NCBI GenBank assembly: GCA_026396115.1
Contig: JAPLXL010000002.1
Location: forward strand, 133,142-167,351
Source: Candidatus Nealsoniibacteriota bacterium
Lineage (GTDB): Bacteria; Patescibacteriota; Minisyncoccia; Minisyncoccales; RBG-13-42-11
DNA length: 34,210 bases
Reading direction: 5' to 3'
Below, piece by piece: positions 6,583-16,033 of this stretch (position 1 is the stretch's first letter; every line of letters starts with the position of its first letter). The notes beneath the pieces were generated by a model. That model was given only the letters and a program-made list of their open reading frames with translations, made no database searches and had not been told where the DNA came from. The position numbers and the translations under genes were made by a program.

Positions 6583-9120
6583 ATGTCGATAATTGATAAA
6601 ATTTTTGGTGATGCTAACGAGAAATATTTAAAAAAACTTCAGCCAACTATTGATAAAATAAATTCACTGGAGCCGGAACTCCAGAAATTTTCTAATGAAA
6701 AATTAAAAGAAAAAACTCAGGAATTTAAAGAAAGATTGAAAAAAGACCAAACTCTTGATGATTTATTGCCAGAGGCCTTTGCTTTGGTTAGAGAGGCCTC
6801 AAAAAGAACTCTTTGTCAGAGGCATTTTGACGTTCAGTTAATTGGCGGAATTGCATTACACGAGGGGAAAATAGCCGAAATGAAAACCGGCGAGGGAAAA
6901 ACTCTGGCTGCTACTCTGCCTTTATATCTAAACGCTTTGGAAGGAAAGGGCTGTAATTTGGTAACGGTTAATGATTATTTGGCTCGCAGAGATACTGTTT
7001 GGATGGGGCAGATATATCATCTTGTAGGATTAAGCGTAGGTTGTTTGAATCACGAGCAATCTTTTTTATACGACCCCGATTTTAAGAAACCTCCGGAGGG
7101 CGAAGAAAATAGATTTTCTTCTTCCCCCTTCGCTGCGGCTCGGGAAGAGAAAGAAAAAACAAGAGATGAATTAGGAGGTTTTTTTGTTGTTGAGGATTTT
7201 TTAAGACCCTGCCAAAGGAAAGAGGCATATTTGGCCGATATTACTTATGGCACCAATAATGAGTTTGGATTTGATTATTTGCGAGACAATATGGCTTATG
7301 ATTTGTCTCAGCAGGTTCAGCGTGAATTTAACTATGCCATAGTTGATGAGGTTGATTCTATTTTGATTGATGAAGCCAGAACTCCTTTGATTATTTCGGC
7401 TCCGGACATGGAAAGCTCCAAATTTTATCAGGAATTTGCCAGGATTATTCCTCGATTGAGTCCGAAAGAAAACTATGAAATGGATGAAAAAATGAAGGCG
7501 GTTACTTTAACAGAAAGCGGAATAAATAAAGTAGAGAAAATTTTGGGAATAAAAAACATTTATGAAGAAAAAGGAACAAAATATTTGCGTTATCTGGAGC
7601 AATCTTTAAGAGCCCAGGCAATTAATCCTGCTGACGGGAAGCCATTTTTTGCCAAAGACAGGGAATATGTAGTTAAAGACGGTGAAATTATAATTGTTGA
7701 TGAATTTACGGGAAGATTGATGCCGGGAAGAAGATGGTCCGGCGGTCTTCATCAGGCCATTGAGGCCAAAGAAGGAGTTAAAGTAAATCCTGAATCTTTG
7801 ACTTTAGCTTCAATCACTTTTCAGAATTATTTCAGAATGTATAAAAAATTAGCCGGAATGACAGGGACAGCGGCCACTTCGGCCGAAGAGTTTGACAAGG
7901 TTTATAAGTTGGAGGTGATTATTGTTCCGACAAACAAACCGATGATTCGGAAAGATTTGCCGGACAGAATTTATAAAACCGAGAAAGGAAAATTTGATGC
8001 AGTGGTTAAACAAATAAAAGAAAAACATAAAGACGGGCAGCCGGTTTTGGTCGGAACTACTTCAATTGATAAAAATGAGTATCTGGGAAAATTATTAGAA
8101 AGAGAGGGGATTCCTCACCAAATTTTAAACGCCAAGCATGATGAAAAAGAAGGCCAAATTATTGCTCAGGCAGGTAAATTAGGGCAATTGACCATAGCTA
8201 CCAATATGGCCGGAAGGGGAGTTGATATAATCTTGGGCGGCAATCCGCCGGACCAAAAAGAAGCACAAAAAGTCAAAGAATTGGGAGGATTGCACGTGAT
8301 TGGCACGGAACGACATGAGGCAAGGAGAATTGACAATCAGCTGCGGGGAAGAACTGGAAGACAGGGTGATTCCGGCTCTTCTCAATTTTTTGTTTCTTTG
8401 GAAGATGATTTGATGAGAATTTTTGCTTCGGACAAAATAAAATCCTTGATGACAGTTTTGAAAATTCCGGAAGACCAGCCGATTGAAGCAAAAATGCTTT
8501 CTGGCGCCATTGAATCAGCCCAAGGAAAAATTGAGGGAATGAATTTTGATTTGAGAAAACATATTTTAGAATATGACGATGTCATGAATAAGCATAGAGA
8601 GATTTTTTATAAAAAGAGAAGGGAAATACTTGAGAAGAACGACGAAAACAGTTTAAGAAATTACATTTTAAATATAGTAAAAAAACACGGATACAAAGAA
8701 GAGGATTATAAGAAGAAAGAAAAAGAAATTGGTGAAGAAAGAATGAGGCAGGTTGAAAAAGTTGTTGCCTTAAGAATTTTAGACATGCTTTGGCTGGAGC
8801 ATCTGGAAAATATGGATTACTTGAGAGATTCGGTCAGGTTGAGAGCTTACGGCCAGAGAGATCCTTTGGTTGAATATAAATCAGAAGGCCATAAAATGTT
8901 TCAGGAATTGTTAAGCAGAATAGAGATTGGCATTGCCAATACTATTTTTAAGGTTAGTTTGGCAGAGCAGCCCCATCAGCCCCAGCCGGTTGAAGTTTCA
9001 GGAGCTGGTTTGCTCACTGAAGCTCGAAAAGCGAAGGTGGGCAGAAATGACCCCTGTCCCTGCGGAGCGAAAAAACCTGACGGATGTCCAGTAAAATATA
9101 AACATTGCCACGGCAAGTAA
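6583..9120 (+). CDS. secA: Preprotein translocase ATPase SecA with an in-frame palindromic insert
   Basis: SecA is the motor that drives unfolded preproteins through SecYEG. The 845-residue protein shows EMKTGEGKT (Walker A, about 100-107), DEVDSILIDEARTPL (DEAD-type Walker B region, about 255), MTGTAATSAEEF, ATNMAGRGVDI, RRIDNQLRGRTGRQGD, and a C-terminal SEC-C zinc motif (VGRNDPCPCG...YKHCHGK) with a few extra residues (KKPDGCPV) between the cysteine pairs. In nucleotide-binding domain 1, before REAY-like QRKEAYLADITYGTNNEF, a family-specific insertion region contains EGEENRFSSSPFAAAR (about 171-187), which is a palindromic element read in frame. All motor motifs are intact. The other Sec genes, secD and secF, lie downstream. 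Confidence 0.98.
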   Translation: MSIIDKIFGDANEKYLKKLQPTIDKINSLEPELQKFSNEKLKEKTQEFKERLKKDQTLDDLLPEAFALVREASKRTLCQRHFDVQLIGGIALHEGKIAEMKTGEGKTLAATLPLYLNALEGKGCNLVTVNDYLARRDTVWMGQIYHLVGLSVGCLNHEQSFLYDPDFKKPPEGEENRFSSSPFAAAREEKEKTRDELGGFFVVEDFLRPCQRKEAYLADITYGTNNEFGFDYLRDNMAYDLSQQVQREFNYAIVDEVDSILIDEARTPLIISAPDMESSKFYQEFARIIPRLSPKENYEMDEKMKAVTLTESGINKVEKILGIKNIYEEKGTKYLRYLEQSLRAQAINPADGKPFFAKDREYVVKDGEIIIVDEFTGRLMPGRRWSGGLHQAIEAKEGVKVNPESLTLASITFQNYFRMYKKLAGMTGTAATSAEEFDKVYKLEVIIVPTNKPMIRKDLPDRIYKTEKGKFDAVVKQIKEKHKDGQPVLVGTTSIDKNEYLGKLLEREGIPHQILNAKHDEKEGQIIAQAGKLGQLTIATNMAGRGVDIILGGNPPDQKEAQKVKELGGLHVIGTERHEARRIDNQLRGRTGRQGDSGSSQFFVSLEDDLMRIFASDKIKSLMTVLKIPEDQPIEAKMLSGAIESAQGKIEGMNFDLRKHILEYDDVMNKHREIFYKKRREILEKNDENSLRNYILNIVKKHGYKEEDYKKKEKEIGEERMRQVEKVVALRILDMLWLEHLENMDYLRDSVRLRAYGQRDPLVEYKSEGHKMFQELLSRIEIGIANTIFKVSLAEQPHQPQPVEVSGAGLLTEARKAKVGRNDPCPCGAKKPDGCPVKYKHCHGK
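7094..7143 (+). repeat. Palindromic element, in frame in secA
   Basis: Perfect hairpin GAAGAAAAT-AG-ATTTTCTTC (7102-7121), then TTCCCCCTTCGCTGCGGC and TCGGG. The tail is nearly identical to the murB copy 1 and lepA copies, whereas the hairpin arms differ by compensating changes. Confidence 0.85.
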
Positions 9121-9159
9121 AAAGCGAGTGGAAATTACGCCCCGTAGTGTATGCCAAAA

Positions 9160-9186
9160 TATCAACGAGAACTGTTCTCGTTGATA
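9160..9186. repeat. Perfect 12 bp hairpin after secA
   Basis: TATCAACGAGAA (9160-9171) and TTCTCGTTGATA (9175-9186) flank a three-base loop. No T-run follows, so it is not a classic terminator. A partial copy GTCGTTGATAAAG continues directly behind it, close to the next start codon. Confidence 0.7.
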
Positions 9187-9208
9187 GTCGTTGATAAAGT
9201 TAAAGATT

Positions 9209-9871
9209 ATGATTTTTTTGCCTATTGGGTGTTTAATATTTGTTCTTTTTATTTTATTCTTGCCCATTTTATTTATTTTGGGTTATTTTCATATTCTAAC
9301 TCTTGGTTTTGAAAAACTTGGAATTTCTCCGGAAGCAACCCTGTTCCTGCTCTTGGCAATTTTAATCGGTTCTGCCATTAATATTCCTTTGGGCAAGAAA
9401 AAGTTGATATATGTTCAAGAGCCAAGGTTTTTTGGATTGTGGCACGTTCCAAAAATTAAAGCTCAAGGCATGGCCATAAATTTAGGGGGAGCTTTAATTC
9501 CGATTTTGCTTTCTTTTTACTTTTTATATCTAACCTGGCTGCAGGGCCTTGAAATAAAACCAATTTTGATAGCTACTGCTTTAATGATTATAGTTTCTAA
9601 ATTTTTAGCCAGAGTTATTCCCGGAGTTGGAATTTCAATGCCTGCTTTAATTCCTCCGATATTTTCTGCGATTTTCGCTTTAATTTTTGCACCCAATTTT
9701 GCCGCTCCTTGCGCTTTTGTGGCAGGAACCATGGGTGTTTTAATTGGAGCCGATATTTTAAATTTGAAAAAAGCTCAGAAATACGGCGGATTTTTATCAA
9801 TCGGGGGAGCCGGAGTGTTTGATGGAATATTTTTAGTAGGCATTGTCTCTGCGCTTTTAACGGGCTTTTAA
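9209..9871 (+). CDS. DUF1614-type integral membrane protein
   Basis: The 220-residue protein is almost entirely hydrophobic, with about seven membrane segments. It has the features I associate with DUF1614 proteins: IGSAINIPLG near residue 55, then AINLGGALIPILLS, a PGVGISMPALIPP loop, and GADILNLKK followed by GGAGVFDGIFLVG near the end. No biochemical function is known to me for this family. I chose ATG 9209 over the TTG at 9191. The gene lies between secA and secD, which suggests shared envelope context only. Confidence 0.75.
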   Translation: MIFLPIGCLIFVLFILFLPILFILGYFHILTLGFEKLGISPEATLFLLLAILIGSAINIPLGKKKLIYVQEPRFFGLWHVPKIKAQGMAINLGGALIPILLSFYFLYLTWLQGLEIKPILIATALMIIVSKFLARVIPGVGISMPALIPPIFSAIFALIFAPNFAAPCAFVAGTMGVLIGADILNLKKAQKYGGFLSIGGAGVFDGIFLVGIVSALLTGF

Positions 9872-9895
9872 ATGTGCTAAGATAAAAAAATTCTC

Positions 9896-11308
9896 ATGAC
9901 CTCAAAAAAGAAAATTTATATAACAATCTTTTTTATTCTTATTCTGACGTTTTTTACCGGAAATTTTAGTTATCCTTATTATTTTAATCGGGCGATAGAT
10001 TTTATTAATAATTTTAAATTTTCAGTTTTGGGTTTTCAAGTTCAACTGCCTTATTTTCCGGATGTTCCTTTTAGGTTAGGATTGGACTTGCAGGGCGGCA
10101 CCCATTTAGTTTATGAAGCAGATTTGTCCAATATTAAAGGAGAAGATCATAAATCTTCAATGCAGGGCTTAAGAGATGTGATTGAAAGAAGAGTTAATCT
10201 TTTTGGCGTTCAAGAGCCAATGGTTCAGGTTCAGGAAGGAGTAGGGCATTATCGGTTAATTGTGGAGCTGGCCGGAGTGCATGATCCGGCTGAAGCCATT
10301 AGAATGATTGGCGAGACTCCTTATCTTGAATTTAAAGAGCTAAGGGACGAAGAGCAAACCCAAATGATTCTTGATAAAAAAGAAGAAATTAAAGGAAAGG
10401 ATCAGGAAGAAATTTCTAAAATTCCTGACTGGCATCTGGCATTTGAAGACCCTTATTTTAAATCAACTTCCCTGACCGGCAAATATTTAAAAAAAGCCGA
10501 ACTGGGATTTGACCAAACAACTTACAAATCTTTGGTTTTACTTGAATTTGATGATGAGGGGGCAAAAATTTTTGAGGAGTTAACCGAAAAAAACGTTGGA
10601 AAAGTTTTAGCCGTATATATTGACAATATACCAATTTCTATGCCGACAGTTCAGGAGAAGATTTCCGGAGGAAAAGCTCAAATTACCGGAAATTTTACCA
10701 TAGAAGAAGCCAGAGCTTTATCTAGAAATTTAAGCGCCGGAGCTTTGCCCGTACCCATTGTTTTAATATCTCAACAGACGGTCGAACCAACTTTAGGAGC
10801 AATTTCTTTGGAAAAGTCTTTAAGGGCAGGGATGTTGGGGTTTTTGGCAATAATTATATTTATGATTATTTTTTACAGAATACCCGGTATTCTGGCTTCG
10901 CTAGCCCTAATTATTTATGTCTTTTTAATTCTAACCGTTTTTAAGCTCGTTCCCGTGACTTTAACCCTGGCCGGTATTGCTGGTTTTATTTTATCTACAG
11001 GAATGGCGGTTGATGCCAATGTTTTGATTTTTTCAAGAATGAGGGAAGAACTGGGGGAGGGGAAAAATCTCGGTCTGGCAATTGAAGATGGTTTTAGCAG
11101 GGCCTGGCCATCAATCAGGGACGGTAACATTACCACTTTAATTGTGACCGTAATCTTGTTTGCTTTTGGCACAAGTTTTATTAAAGGATTTGCTTTAACT
11201 TTGAGTTTCGGCATTTTAATCAGCATGTTTTCCGCCATTATTATCAGTAAGAATTTTCTCAGGTGTTTTGTTGAGACAAAGCTTGGGAAAATCAGATGGT
11301 TATGGTAA
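9896..11308 (+). CDS. secD: Protein translocase subunit SecD
   Basis: SecD partners SecF in using the proton motive force to complete protein export. After one N-terminal membrane helix the protein shows [15 protein letters not shown], the P1 periplasmic domain with [14 protein letters not shown] and [10 protein letters not shown], and a C-terminal block of five helices with [32 protein letters not shown] (given here only as a landmark pattern from about residue 355). At 470 residues it is shorter than the E. coli protein but normal for compact bacteria. Its last 13 bases overlap the start of metK, which in turn overlaps secF, so the three are probably one transcript. Confidence 0.96.
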   Translation: MTSKKKIYITIFFILILTFFTGNFSYPYYFNRAIDFINNFKFSVLGFQVQLPYFPDVPFRLGLDLQGGTHLVYEADLSNIKGEDHKSSMQGLRDVIERRVNLFGVQEPMVQVQEGVGHYRLIVELAGVHDPAEAIRMIGETPYLEFKELRDEEQTQMILDKKEEIKGKDQEEISKIPDWHLAFEDPYFKSTSLTGKYLKKAELGFDQTTYKSLVLLEFDDEGAKIFEELTEKNVGKVLAVYIDNIPISMPTVQEKISGGKAQITGNFTIEEARALSRNLSAGALPVPIVLISQQTVEPTLGAISLEKSLRAGMLGFLAIIIFMIIFYRIPGILASLALIIYVFLILTVFKLVPVTLTLAGIAGFILSTGMAVDANVLIFSRMREELGEGKNLGLAIEDGFSRAWPSIRDGNITTLIVTVILFAFGTSFIKGFALTLSFGILISMFSAIIISKNFLRCFVETKLGKIRWLW

Positions 11309-12459
11309 AAAACAAAACTTTGATTACTACAGAGGCGGTAGTCCCCGGCCATCCTGACAAAGTTGCCGATATAATTGCTGATGCGGTTTTAGACGCTGCC
11401 TTAAAAGACGATAAATACAGCCGGGTGGCTTGCGAGGTAATGGTTGGTAATGGTTATGTGATAGTTGGTGGAGAAATGACCACCAAAACTTGGGTGGATA
11501 TTAATAACTTAGTTAGAGAGGTGATTGGAGAGATTGGGTATAACAAACCTGAATATGGTTTTGATTGTCGCACTATTGCGGTGTTCAATACTATTCACGA
11601 GCAATCTCCGGATATTGCTCGGGGAGTCAGAAAAACAGGGGCTAAAAAACAGGGGGCGGGCGATCAGGGAATTAGCGTTGGTTTTGCCTGCAAAGAAACG
11701 CCAGAATTAATGCCCTTGCCTTTTTCTTTAGCCCAAAAATTGGCAATGAGATTAACCGAAGTCAGGAAGAAAAAAATTCTGCCTTATTTGAGACCGGATG
11801 GCAAGACGCAGGTAACTGTTGAGTATTGGCAAGGAAAGCCAAAAAGATTAAGCAATATAGTAATTGCCGCCCAGCACGAGCCTTATGTTTCTATAAAAAA
11901 ACTTAAATCAGACATTATTAAAAAAGTAATTAAACCGATTTGCCAAAAATATTTAGATAAAAAAACAAAATACTACATTAATAATACCGGCCGCTTTGTT
12001 ATCGGCGGTCCGGTTTCAGACACCGGTATGACCGGCAGGAAAAATGTGGTTGATGCTTACGGTCCCCGGATTCCGATTGGCGGAGGGAGTTTCAGCGGCA
12101 AAGACCCGACAAAAGTAGATAGATCGGGAGCTTATATGGCTCGTTACATTGCTAAAAACATTGTTGCTTCGGGTCTTGCCGAGAAATGCCAAATTGAATT
12201 GTCTTACGTCATCGGCGGGACAGAGCCACTTTCGGTGAATATAAACACTTTTGGCGCGGATAAAATTTCCGAAGAAAAAATAGAAAAAATTATTAAAAAA
12301 GTATTTGATTTATCTCCGGGAGGAATAATTAAACAATTAAATCTTCTTAAGCCAATTTATCAAAAAACAGCTTGTTTTGGTCATTTTGGCAGAAATGACC
12401 CGGACTTTACCTGGGAAAAGACCGACAAAACAAAAGAAATTCTCAAATATGCCAATTAA
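11296..12459 (+). CDS. metK: S-adenosylmethionine synthetase
   Basis: MetK makes S-adenosylmethionine from methionine and ATP. Diagnostic motifs are [16 protein letters not shown] (ATP/methionine loop), [12 protein letters not shown] (the conserved GAGDQG) and [17 protein letters not shown] (phosphate-binding P-loop of the family); CFGHFGR lies near the C-terminus. The length of 387 residues matches the family. Two start codons are possible (11296 and 11302). The gene is wedged between secD and secF, overlapping both, which ties SAM supply to the export operon only through transcription as far as can be seen. SAM is used by the SpeH-type decarboxylase upstream and by many methyltransferases. 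Confidence 0.98.
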   Translation: MVMVKNKTLITTEAVVPGHPDKVADIIADAVLDAALKDDKYSRVACEVMVGNGYVIVGGEMTTKTWVDINNLVREVIGEIGYNKPEYGFDCRTIAVFNTIHEQSPDIARGVRKTGAKKQGAGDQGISVGFACKETPELMPLPFSLAQKLAMRLTEVRKKKILPYLRPDGKTQVTVEYWQGKPKRLSNIVIAAQHEPYVSIKKLKSDIIKKVIKPICQKYLDKKTKYYINNTGRFVIGGPVSDTGMTGRKNVVDAYGPRIPIGGGSFSGKDPTKVDRSGAYMARYIAKNIVASGLAEKCQIELSYVIGGTEPLSVNINTFGADKISEEKIEKIIKKVFDLSPGGIIKQLNLLKPIYQKTACFGHFGRNDPDFTWEKTDKTKEILKYAN

Positions 12460-13345
12460 ATATTTAAAATATTCCAAAATTTATTTTATTTTTTCAGGAA
12501 TTTTAATTTTAGGAAGCATATTTTTTCTTTTTGTTTTTGGCTTGAGGCCAGGAATTGATTTTACCGGCGGCAGTATTCTGGAGATAGAATACAAAGACGA
12601 GCGGCCTTCAAACCAAATAATCAGAGAAGCATTAGGGATTGATTTTGATTTGGGAGAATTTTCTATTCAACCGACCGGTGAGAGGGGATTAATTTTAAGA
12701 ATGAAAGAGATTTCCGAGGAAACCCATCAAAAAATTGTTGAAAAACTAAGAGAAAACAAAGAATTAGAAGAGCTTCGTTTTGAATCAATCGGACCAGTTA
12801 TTGGCAAAGAATTAAAAGAGAGGACCGGCATAGTTATTGTTTTATCTTTATTGGCAATTTTATTTTATATTGCCATTGCTTTTGGAAAATTGAACTTTCC
12901 GGCCAAGTCCTGGCAGTATGGCTTAGCTTCTGTAATTGCTTTGCTCCATGATGCCTTAATTCCCCTTGGAATTTTTTCGGTTTTGGGCAAAATCTACGAA
13001 ATTCAAATTACCATACCGGTTATTATCGCTCTTTTGACGCTTTTGGGATATTCAATCAACAACACGGTGGTGGTCTTTGACAGGATCAGGGAAAATTTAT
13101 TGAAGAGGATCGGAAGCAATTATGAAAATACGGTTGACATTTCTTTAAACCAGACCTTAAGCCGTTCGCTTAATACATCATTAACCACCCTTTTTCCTCT
13201 GCTGGCTATTTTTTTCTTTGGCGGAGAAACATTAAAATATTTTTCTTTAATGCTTATTTTGGGACTTATTGCCGGTACTTACTCTTCTTTTTTTCTGGCC
13301 GGTCCCATGTTGGTAGCTTGGTTAAAGTGGAGGAAGAAGATTTAA
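12449..13345 (+). CDS. secF: Protein translocase subunit SecF
   Basis: I take ATG 12449 ([10 protein letters not shown]...), which overlaps the end of metK by 11 bases, rather than the ATG at 12377 deep inside metK. The protein has one N-terminal helix, the SecF/SecD signature [14 protein letters not shown], a small periplasmic domain, and five C-terminal helices. These contain [17 protein letters not shown] and [14 protein letters not shown], landmarks of SecF. Its length of 298 residues is typical. It forms the SecDF complex with the protein encoded upstream. Confidence 0.96.
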   Translation: MPIKYLKYSKIYFIFSGILILGSIFFLFVFGLRPGIDFTGGSILEIEYKDERPSNQIIREALGIDFDLGEFSIQPTGERGLILRMKEISEETHQKIVEKLRENKELEELRFESIGPVIGKELKERTGIVIVLSLLAILFYIAIAFGKLNFPAKSWQYGLASVIALLHDALIPLGIFSVLGKIYEIQITIPVIIALLTLLGYSINNTVVVFDRIRENLLKRIGSNYENTVDISLNQTLSRSLNTSLTTLFPLLAIFFFGGETLKYFSLMLILGLIAGTYSSFFLAGPMLVAWLKWRKKI

Positions 13346-13351
13346 ACACTC

Positions 13352-13424
13352 AAAGAGCGCTGTGCGCTCTTTTCGACCTTCGCTTCTACATATATAGTAT
13401 AATTTATGAATAGAAGCTTGGTAT
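13352..13424. repeat. Intergenic palindromic element after secF
   Basis: Perfect hairpin AAAGAGCGC-TGT-GCGCTCTTT (13352-13372), also able to act as a terminator because TTTTC follows. It is succeeded by ACCTTCGCTTCTA ... TAGAAGCTTGGTAT (13376-13424), in which GCTTCTA pairs with TAGAAGC across a long AT-rich loop. It matches the ACCTTCG-hairpin-CTCGGTAT module found before the hibernation factor gene and prfB. Confidence 0.7.
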
Positions 13425-13460
13425 TTGACAAAGATTTTATAAAATGTTAAAAAAAATGAA

Positions 13461-13582
13461 TAATCAATGAATCTTCAATTATCGAGCTTCCGAAGGAAGC
13501 GAAGATGAAGAAGAGATTTATCTCTTCGACCCATTTCAATTTTCAATAATCAATGAATTTTCAATTCATTTCAATTTTCAAT
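13461..13582 (+). repeat. AT-rich direct repeats interrupted by a palindromic element
   Basis: AATCAATGAAT followed by CTTCAATT or TTTCAATT occurs twice (from about 13461 and about 13549), and CATTTCAATTTTCAAT occurs twice (about 13532 and 13567). The palindromic element at 13483-13527 sits inside this repeat array. Confidence 0.6.
13483..13527 (-). repeat. Intergenic palindromic element before the sigma4/HARE gene
   Basis: CGAGC followed by the TTCC-GAA-GGAA hairpin and GCGAAG (13483-13504), then GAAGAGAT-TT-ATCTCTTC (13510-13527). The order of modules is the reverse of the murB/secA/lepA copies, so I give minus orientation. Confidence 0.8.
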
Positions 13583-14690
13583 GATAAAGGTTAATTATAT
13601 ACAAATTTGTTCTAAAATTTTAAAAACTTTATCTCCAAGACAAAAAGAAGTGATTTTGCGCCGTTTTGCTTTATTTACCACGGCCTTTCCCGGCAAAGGC
13701 GGAGCTAAAAGAGAAACATTGGAGTCTATCGGAAAAGACCTTGGCATTACCAGAGAAAGAGTCCGTCAGATTGAAGAAGACGGTTTTTTAAGGTTAAAAC
13801 CGGAAATCAAAAAATATCAAAAAATTTTTAATTATTTTAAAAATTGCCTTAAAAAAACAGGAGATTTAAGAAAAGAAGAGTCGCTTTTGTTGGAGTTGGC
13901 TGGCAGAAGATTGCAGAGCGAAGAGGATAAATCCTCTTCGACTTCGCCTTTGCTGCGCGAAAGCTCGATGAATGAAGTTTACTTTTTATTAACATTAGGA
14001 GAGGACTTTGAAAGGTTCGGAGAAACAAAGGACTTTTATTGTTTGTGGACAATTGATCAAAAATCTTGGAATCTTGCTCAAAAAATCATTAACGCCGCTT
14101 ACGAAAAATTTAAGAAAGTTGGCAAACCTTTAAAATTAGAAGAGCTAGTCGAAGAAGATTACTTCTTCTCCACCTCTCGAGCAACAGCGAAAGGGGAAGA
14201 AGAGGATTTATCCTCTTTAACCCCGAAAATTTTAACTTCTTATTTGGAAATTTCAAAAAAAATTCAAAGAAACGCAGAAAATTTTTGGGGCTTAAAAGAT
14301 TGGCCGGAAATTAACCCAAAAAGAATCAAGGATAAGGCCTATTTGGTTTTCAAAAAAGAGCAAAAACCTCTTCATTTTACTCAGGTAGCTAACTTAATTG
14401 GTTTGGCTCTTCCCCAAACCGTTCATAACGAACTGATTAAAGATTCAAAATTTGTTTTGGTTGGAAGGGGCATCTACGCCTTAAAAGAATGGGGATATGA
14501 AGAAGGTGTGGTTAAAGATGTTATTTTGAATATCTTAAAGACGGCCGGCCGGCCACTTAAGAAAGAAGAGATTTTAGAAAAGACTTTAAAACAAAGACTA
14601 GTTAAAGAAAACACAGTTTTATTGAATTTAAGCAATAAAAAATATTTTTTAAGAAATTCTGAGGGTCTCTATACAATCAGAGAAGCCTAA
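13581..14690 (+). CDS. Sigma-70 region 4 / HARE-HTH protein (transcription regulator), with two palindromic inserts
   Basis: Residues ~15-75 form a sigma-region-4-like HTH: LSPRQKEVILRRFAL, then ESIGKDLGITRERVRQIEE, the pattern that contacts the -35 box in sigma factors. Residues ~249-308 (KEQKPLHFTQVANLI...GRGIYAL) and ~309-366 (AGRPLKKEEILEKTL...EGLYTI) are two winged-helix repeats of the HARE-HTH type seen in RNA polymerase delta. Sigma regions 2 and 3 are missing, so it is unlikely to be a full sigma factor and more likely modulates RNA polymerase. Two stretches, SEEDKSSSTSPLLRESS (about 113-129) and a segment with FFSTSRATAKGEEEDLSS (about 191-212), are palindromic elements read in frame between domains. 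Confidence 0.8.
   Translation: MIKVNYIQICSKILKTLSPRQKEVILRRFALFTTAFPGKGGAKRETLESIGKDLGITRERVRQIEEDGFLRLKPEIKKYQKIFNYFKNCLKKTGDLRKEESLLLELAGRRLQSEEDKSSSTSPLLRESSMNEVYFLLTLGEDFERFGETKDFYCLWTIDQKSWNLAQKIINAAYEKFKKVGKPLKLEELVEEDYFFSTSRATAKGEEEDLSSLTPKILTSYLEISKKIQRNAENFWGLKDWPEINPKRIKDKAYLVFKKEQKPLHFTQVANLIGLALPQTVHNELIKDSKFVLVGRGIYALKEWGYEEGVVKDVILNILKTAGRPLKKEEILEKTLKQRLVKENTVLLNLSNKKYFLRNSEGLYTIREA
13917..13967 (+). repeat. Palindromic element, in frame in the sigma4/HARE gene, copy 1
   Basis: Perfect hairpin GAAGAGGAT-AA-ATCCTCTTC (13920-13939), then GACTTCGCCTTTGCTGCGCG and AAAGCTCG. Read as SEEDKSSSTSPLLRESS. Confidence 0.8.
14151..14217 (-). repeat. Palindromic element, in frame in the sigma4/HARE gene, copy 2 (inverted)
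   Basis: A 7 bp hairpin GAAGAAG/CTTCTTC (14151-14168), then CTCGAGCAACAGCGAAAGGG and the perfect hairpin AAGAGGAT-TT-ATCCTCTT (14200-14217). The module order is opposite to the other in-gene copies, so a different peptide results. Confidence 0.75.
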
Positions 14691-14695
14691 ATATT

Positions 14696-16018
14696 ATGTT
14701 TCTTGAATTGTCGTCTATTTATCCTTTTTTAAGTACTCTCTTACAGATATTTAAAAACTGGTGGTGGATTCTTTTGTTTTTTATTCTGTGGAAACCTTTT
14801 TTATTTTTGTACTGGTGGTGGAGAGTAGATGGCTTTCTTAAAAAACAGCAGATGGTTTTGCTTGAAATTAAACTGCCAAAAGAAATATTAAAACCAATAA
14901 GAGCGATGGAAGTGGTTTTTTCAAGTATTCATGGCGCCGTTTACCAGCCGCCCGATTTGTGGGAAAAATGGATAGACGGCCAGGTTCAGCTTTCCATAGG
15001 GTTGGAGATGGTTTCAATTGATGGTCAGCCCCATTTTTTTATCAGAACCCCAAAACAATACAGGGACAGCGTGGAATCCAACCTTTATGCCCAATATCCG
15101 GAAATTGAAATTATAGAAGCAGACGATTATATAAAGTATGTTCCGCAAAGCATTCCCAACAAGGATTGGGATCTTTTCGGTTCCGATTATAAATTAATGA
15201 GAGATGACCACTACCCGATTAAAACTTATAGCGAGTTTGAAACGGAGCGGGAAAAAGAAGAAGAGGAAGTGGTTGATCCAATTGCCACTCTCTTGGAAGG
15301 AATGGCTAAAATCAAAAAAGGAGAACAGCTTTGGATTCAGTTTTTAATTGATCCAATTGGAGACGTGGATTTGACAAAGTCTCTTAGTAAGTGGCGCAAG
15401 TCAGGAGAAGAATTAAGAGATAAGTTGGCCAGAAGGCCGACCCTGGGACGTCCGAAATCCATGATTCAAGAAGCAGCTGAGATTTTAATAACCGGCAAAG
15501 TTGAGGAAGGAAAAAAGGAAGAAAAAGAAATTTTTCCGCCGGAAATGAAGTTAACTCCGGGAGAAAGAGAAGTGCTGGCAGCAATTGAAAAGAAAATGTC
15601 AAAACCAATTTTTAAAACAACGGTCAGGTTTATTTATCTCGGCAGAAGAGATGTCTGGTTTAAGCCCAATTTTAGATTGGCTTTTTCTTTTTTAAATCAA
15701 TATACAACTGGTAACCTTAATGCGCTATTTCCTGAAGGCAGAACTTTTACTAAAATACGCAAAGCTTTGATTTTTCAATTTCTTAATATTGATTTTATTC
15801 GCGGCCGAAGACACTATGTAAGATGCAGAAAATTATTTAGAAAATATATTAAAAGATTAAGCCCCTTTTTTCCAAATCCGAAAGGAACTTTTATGCTGAA
15901 TACGGAAGAGGTTGCTTCTCTTTTTCATTTTCCAAGTGAAAGAGTGGCTCCCGCTCCCGGCTTATCTAGAATAGAAGCAAAAAAGAGGAGAGTGCCGCCA
16001 TCTTTGCCAGTTGAGTAA
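14696..16018 (+). CDS. Conserved CPR membrane protein paired with a VirD4-like ATPase
   Basis: The 440-residue protein has one or two N-terminal membrane helices rich in Trp (about 10-45), then a soluble part. That part includes a charged low-complexity stretch near 185-195 (EREKEEEEVVDP), a helical region with LTPGEREVLAAIEKK, and a C-terminus ending in EEVASLFHFPSE and PAPGLSRIEAKKRRVPPS. I know this type as a protein found next to a type IV secretion-like ATPase in CPR genomes, but not its function. The stop is followed by a 166 bp cluster of palindromes and then the ATPase gene. By analogy, it could anchor the ATPase at the membrane or at a pilus/conjugation-like machine; this is inference. 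Confidence 0.6.
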   Translation: MFLELSSIYPFLSTLLQIFKNWWWILLFFILWKPFLFLYWWWRVDGFLKKQQMVLLEIKLPKEILKPIRAMEVVFSSIHGAVYQPPDLWEKWIDGQVQLSIGLEMVSIDGQPHFFIRTPKQYRDSVESNLYAQYPEIEIIEADDYIKYVPQSIPNKDWDLFGSDYKLMRDDHYPIKTYSEFETEREKEEEEVVDPIATLLEGMAKIKKGEQLWIQFLIDPIGDVDLTKSLSKWRKSGEELRDKLARRPTLGRPKSMIQEAAEILITGKVEEGKKEEKEIFPPEMKLTPGEREVLAAIEKKMSKPIFKTTVRFIYLGRRDVWFKPNFRLAFSFLNQYTTGNLNALFPEGRTFTKIRKALIFQFLNIDFIRGRRHYVRCRKLFRKYIKRLSPFFPNPKGTFMLNTEEVASLFHFPSERVAPAPGLSRIEAKKRRVPPSLPVE

Positions 16019-16033
16019 ATAAAATAGTCAAAG

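Noticed and set aside
12377-12448. SecF start at 12377 inside metK
   Set aside because: The extra 24 residues are basic and not SecF-like; ATG 12449 starts just before the first membrane helix.
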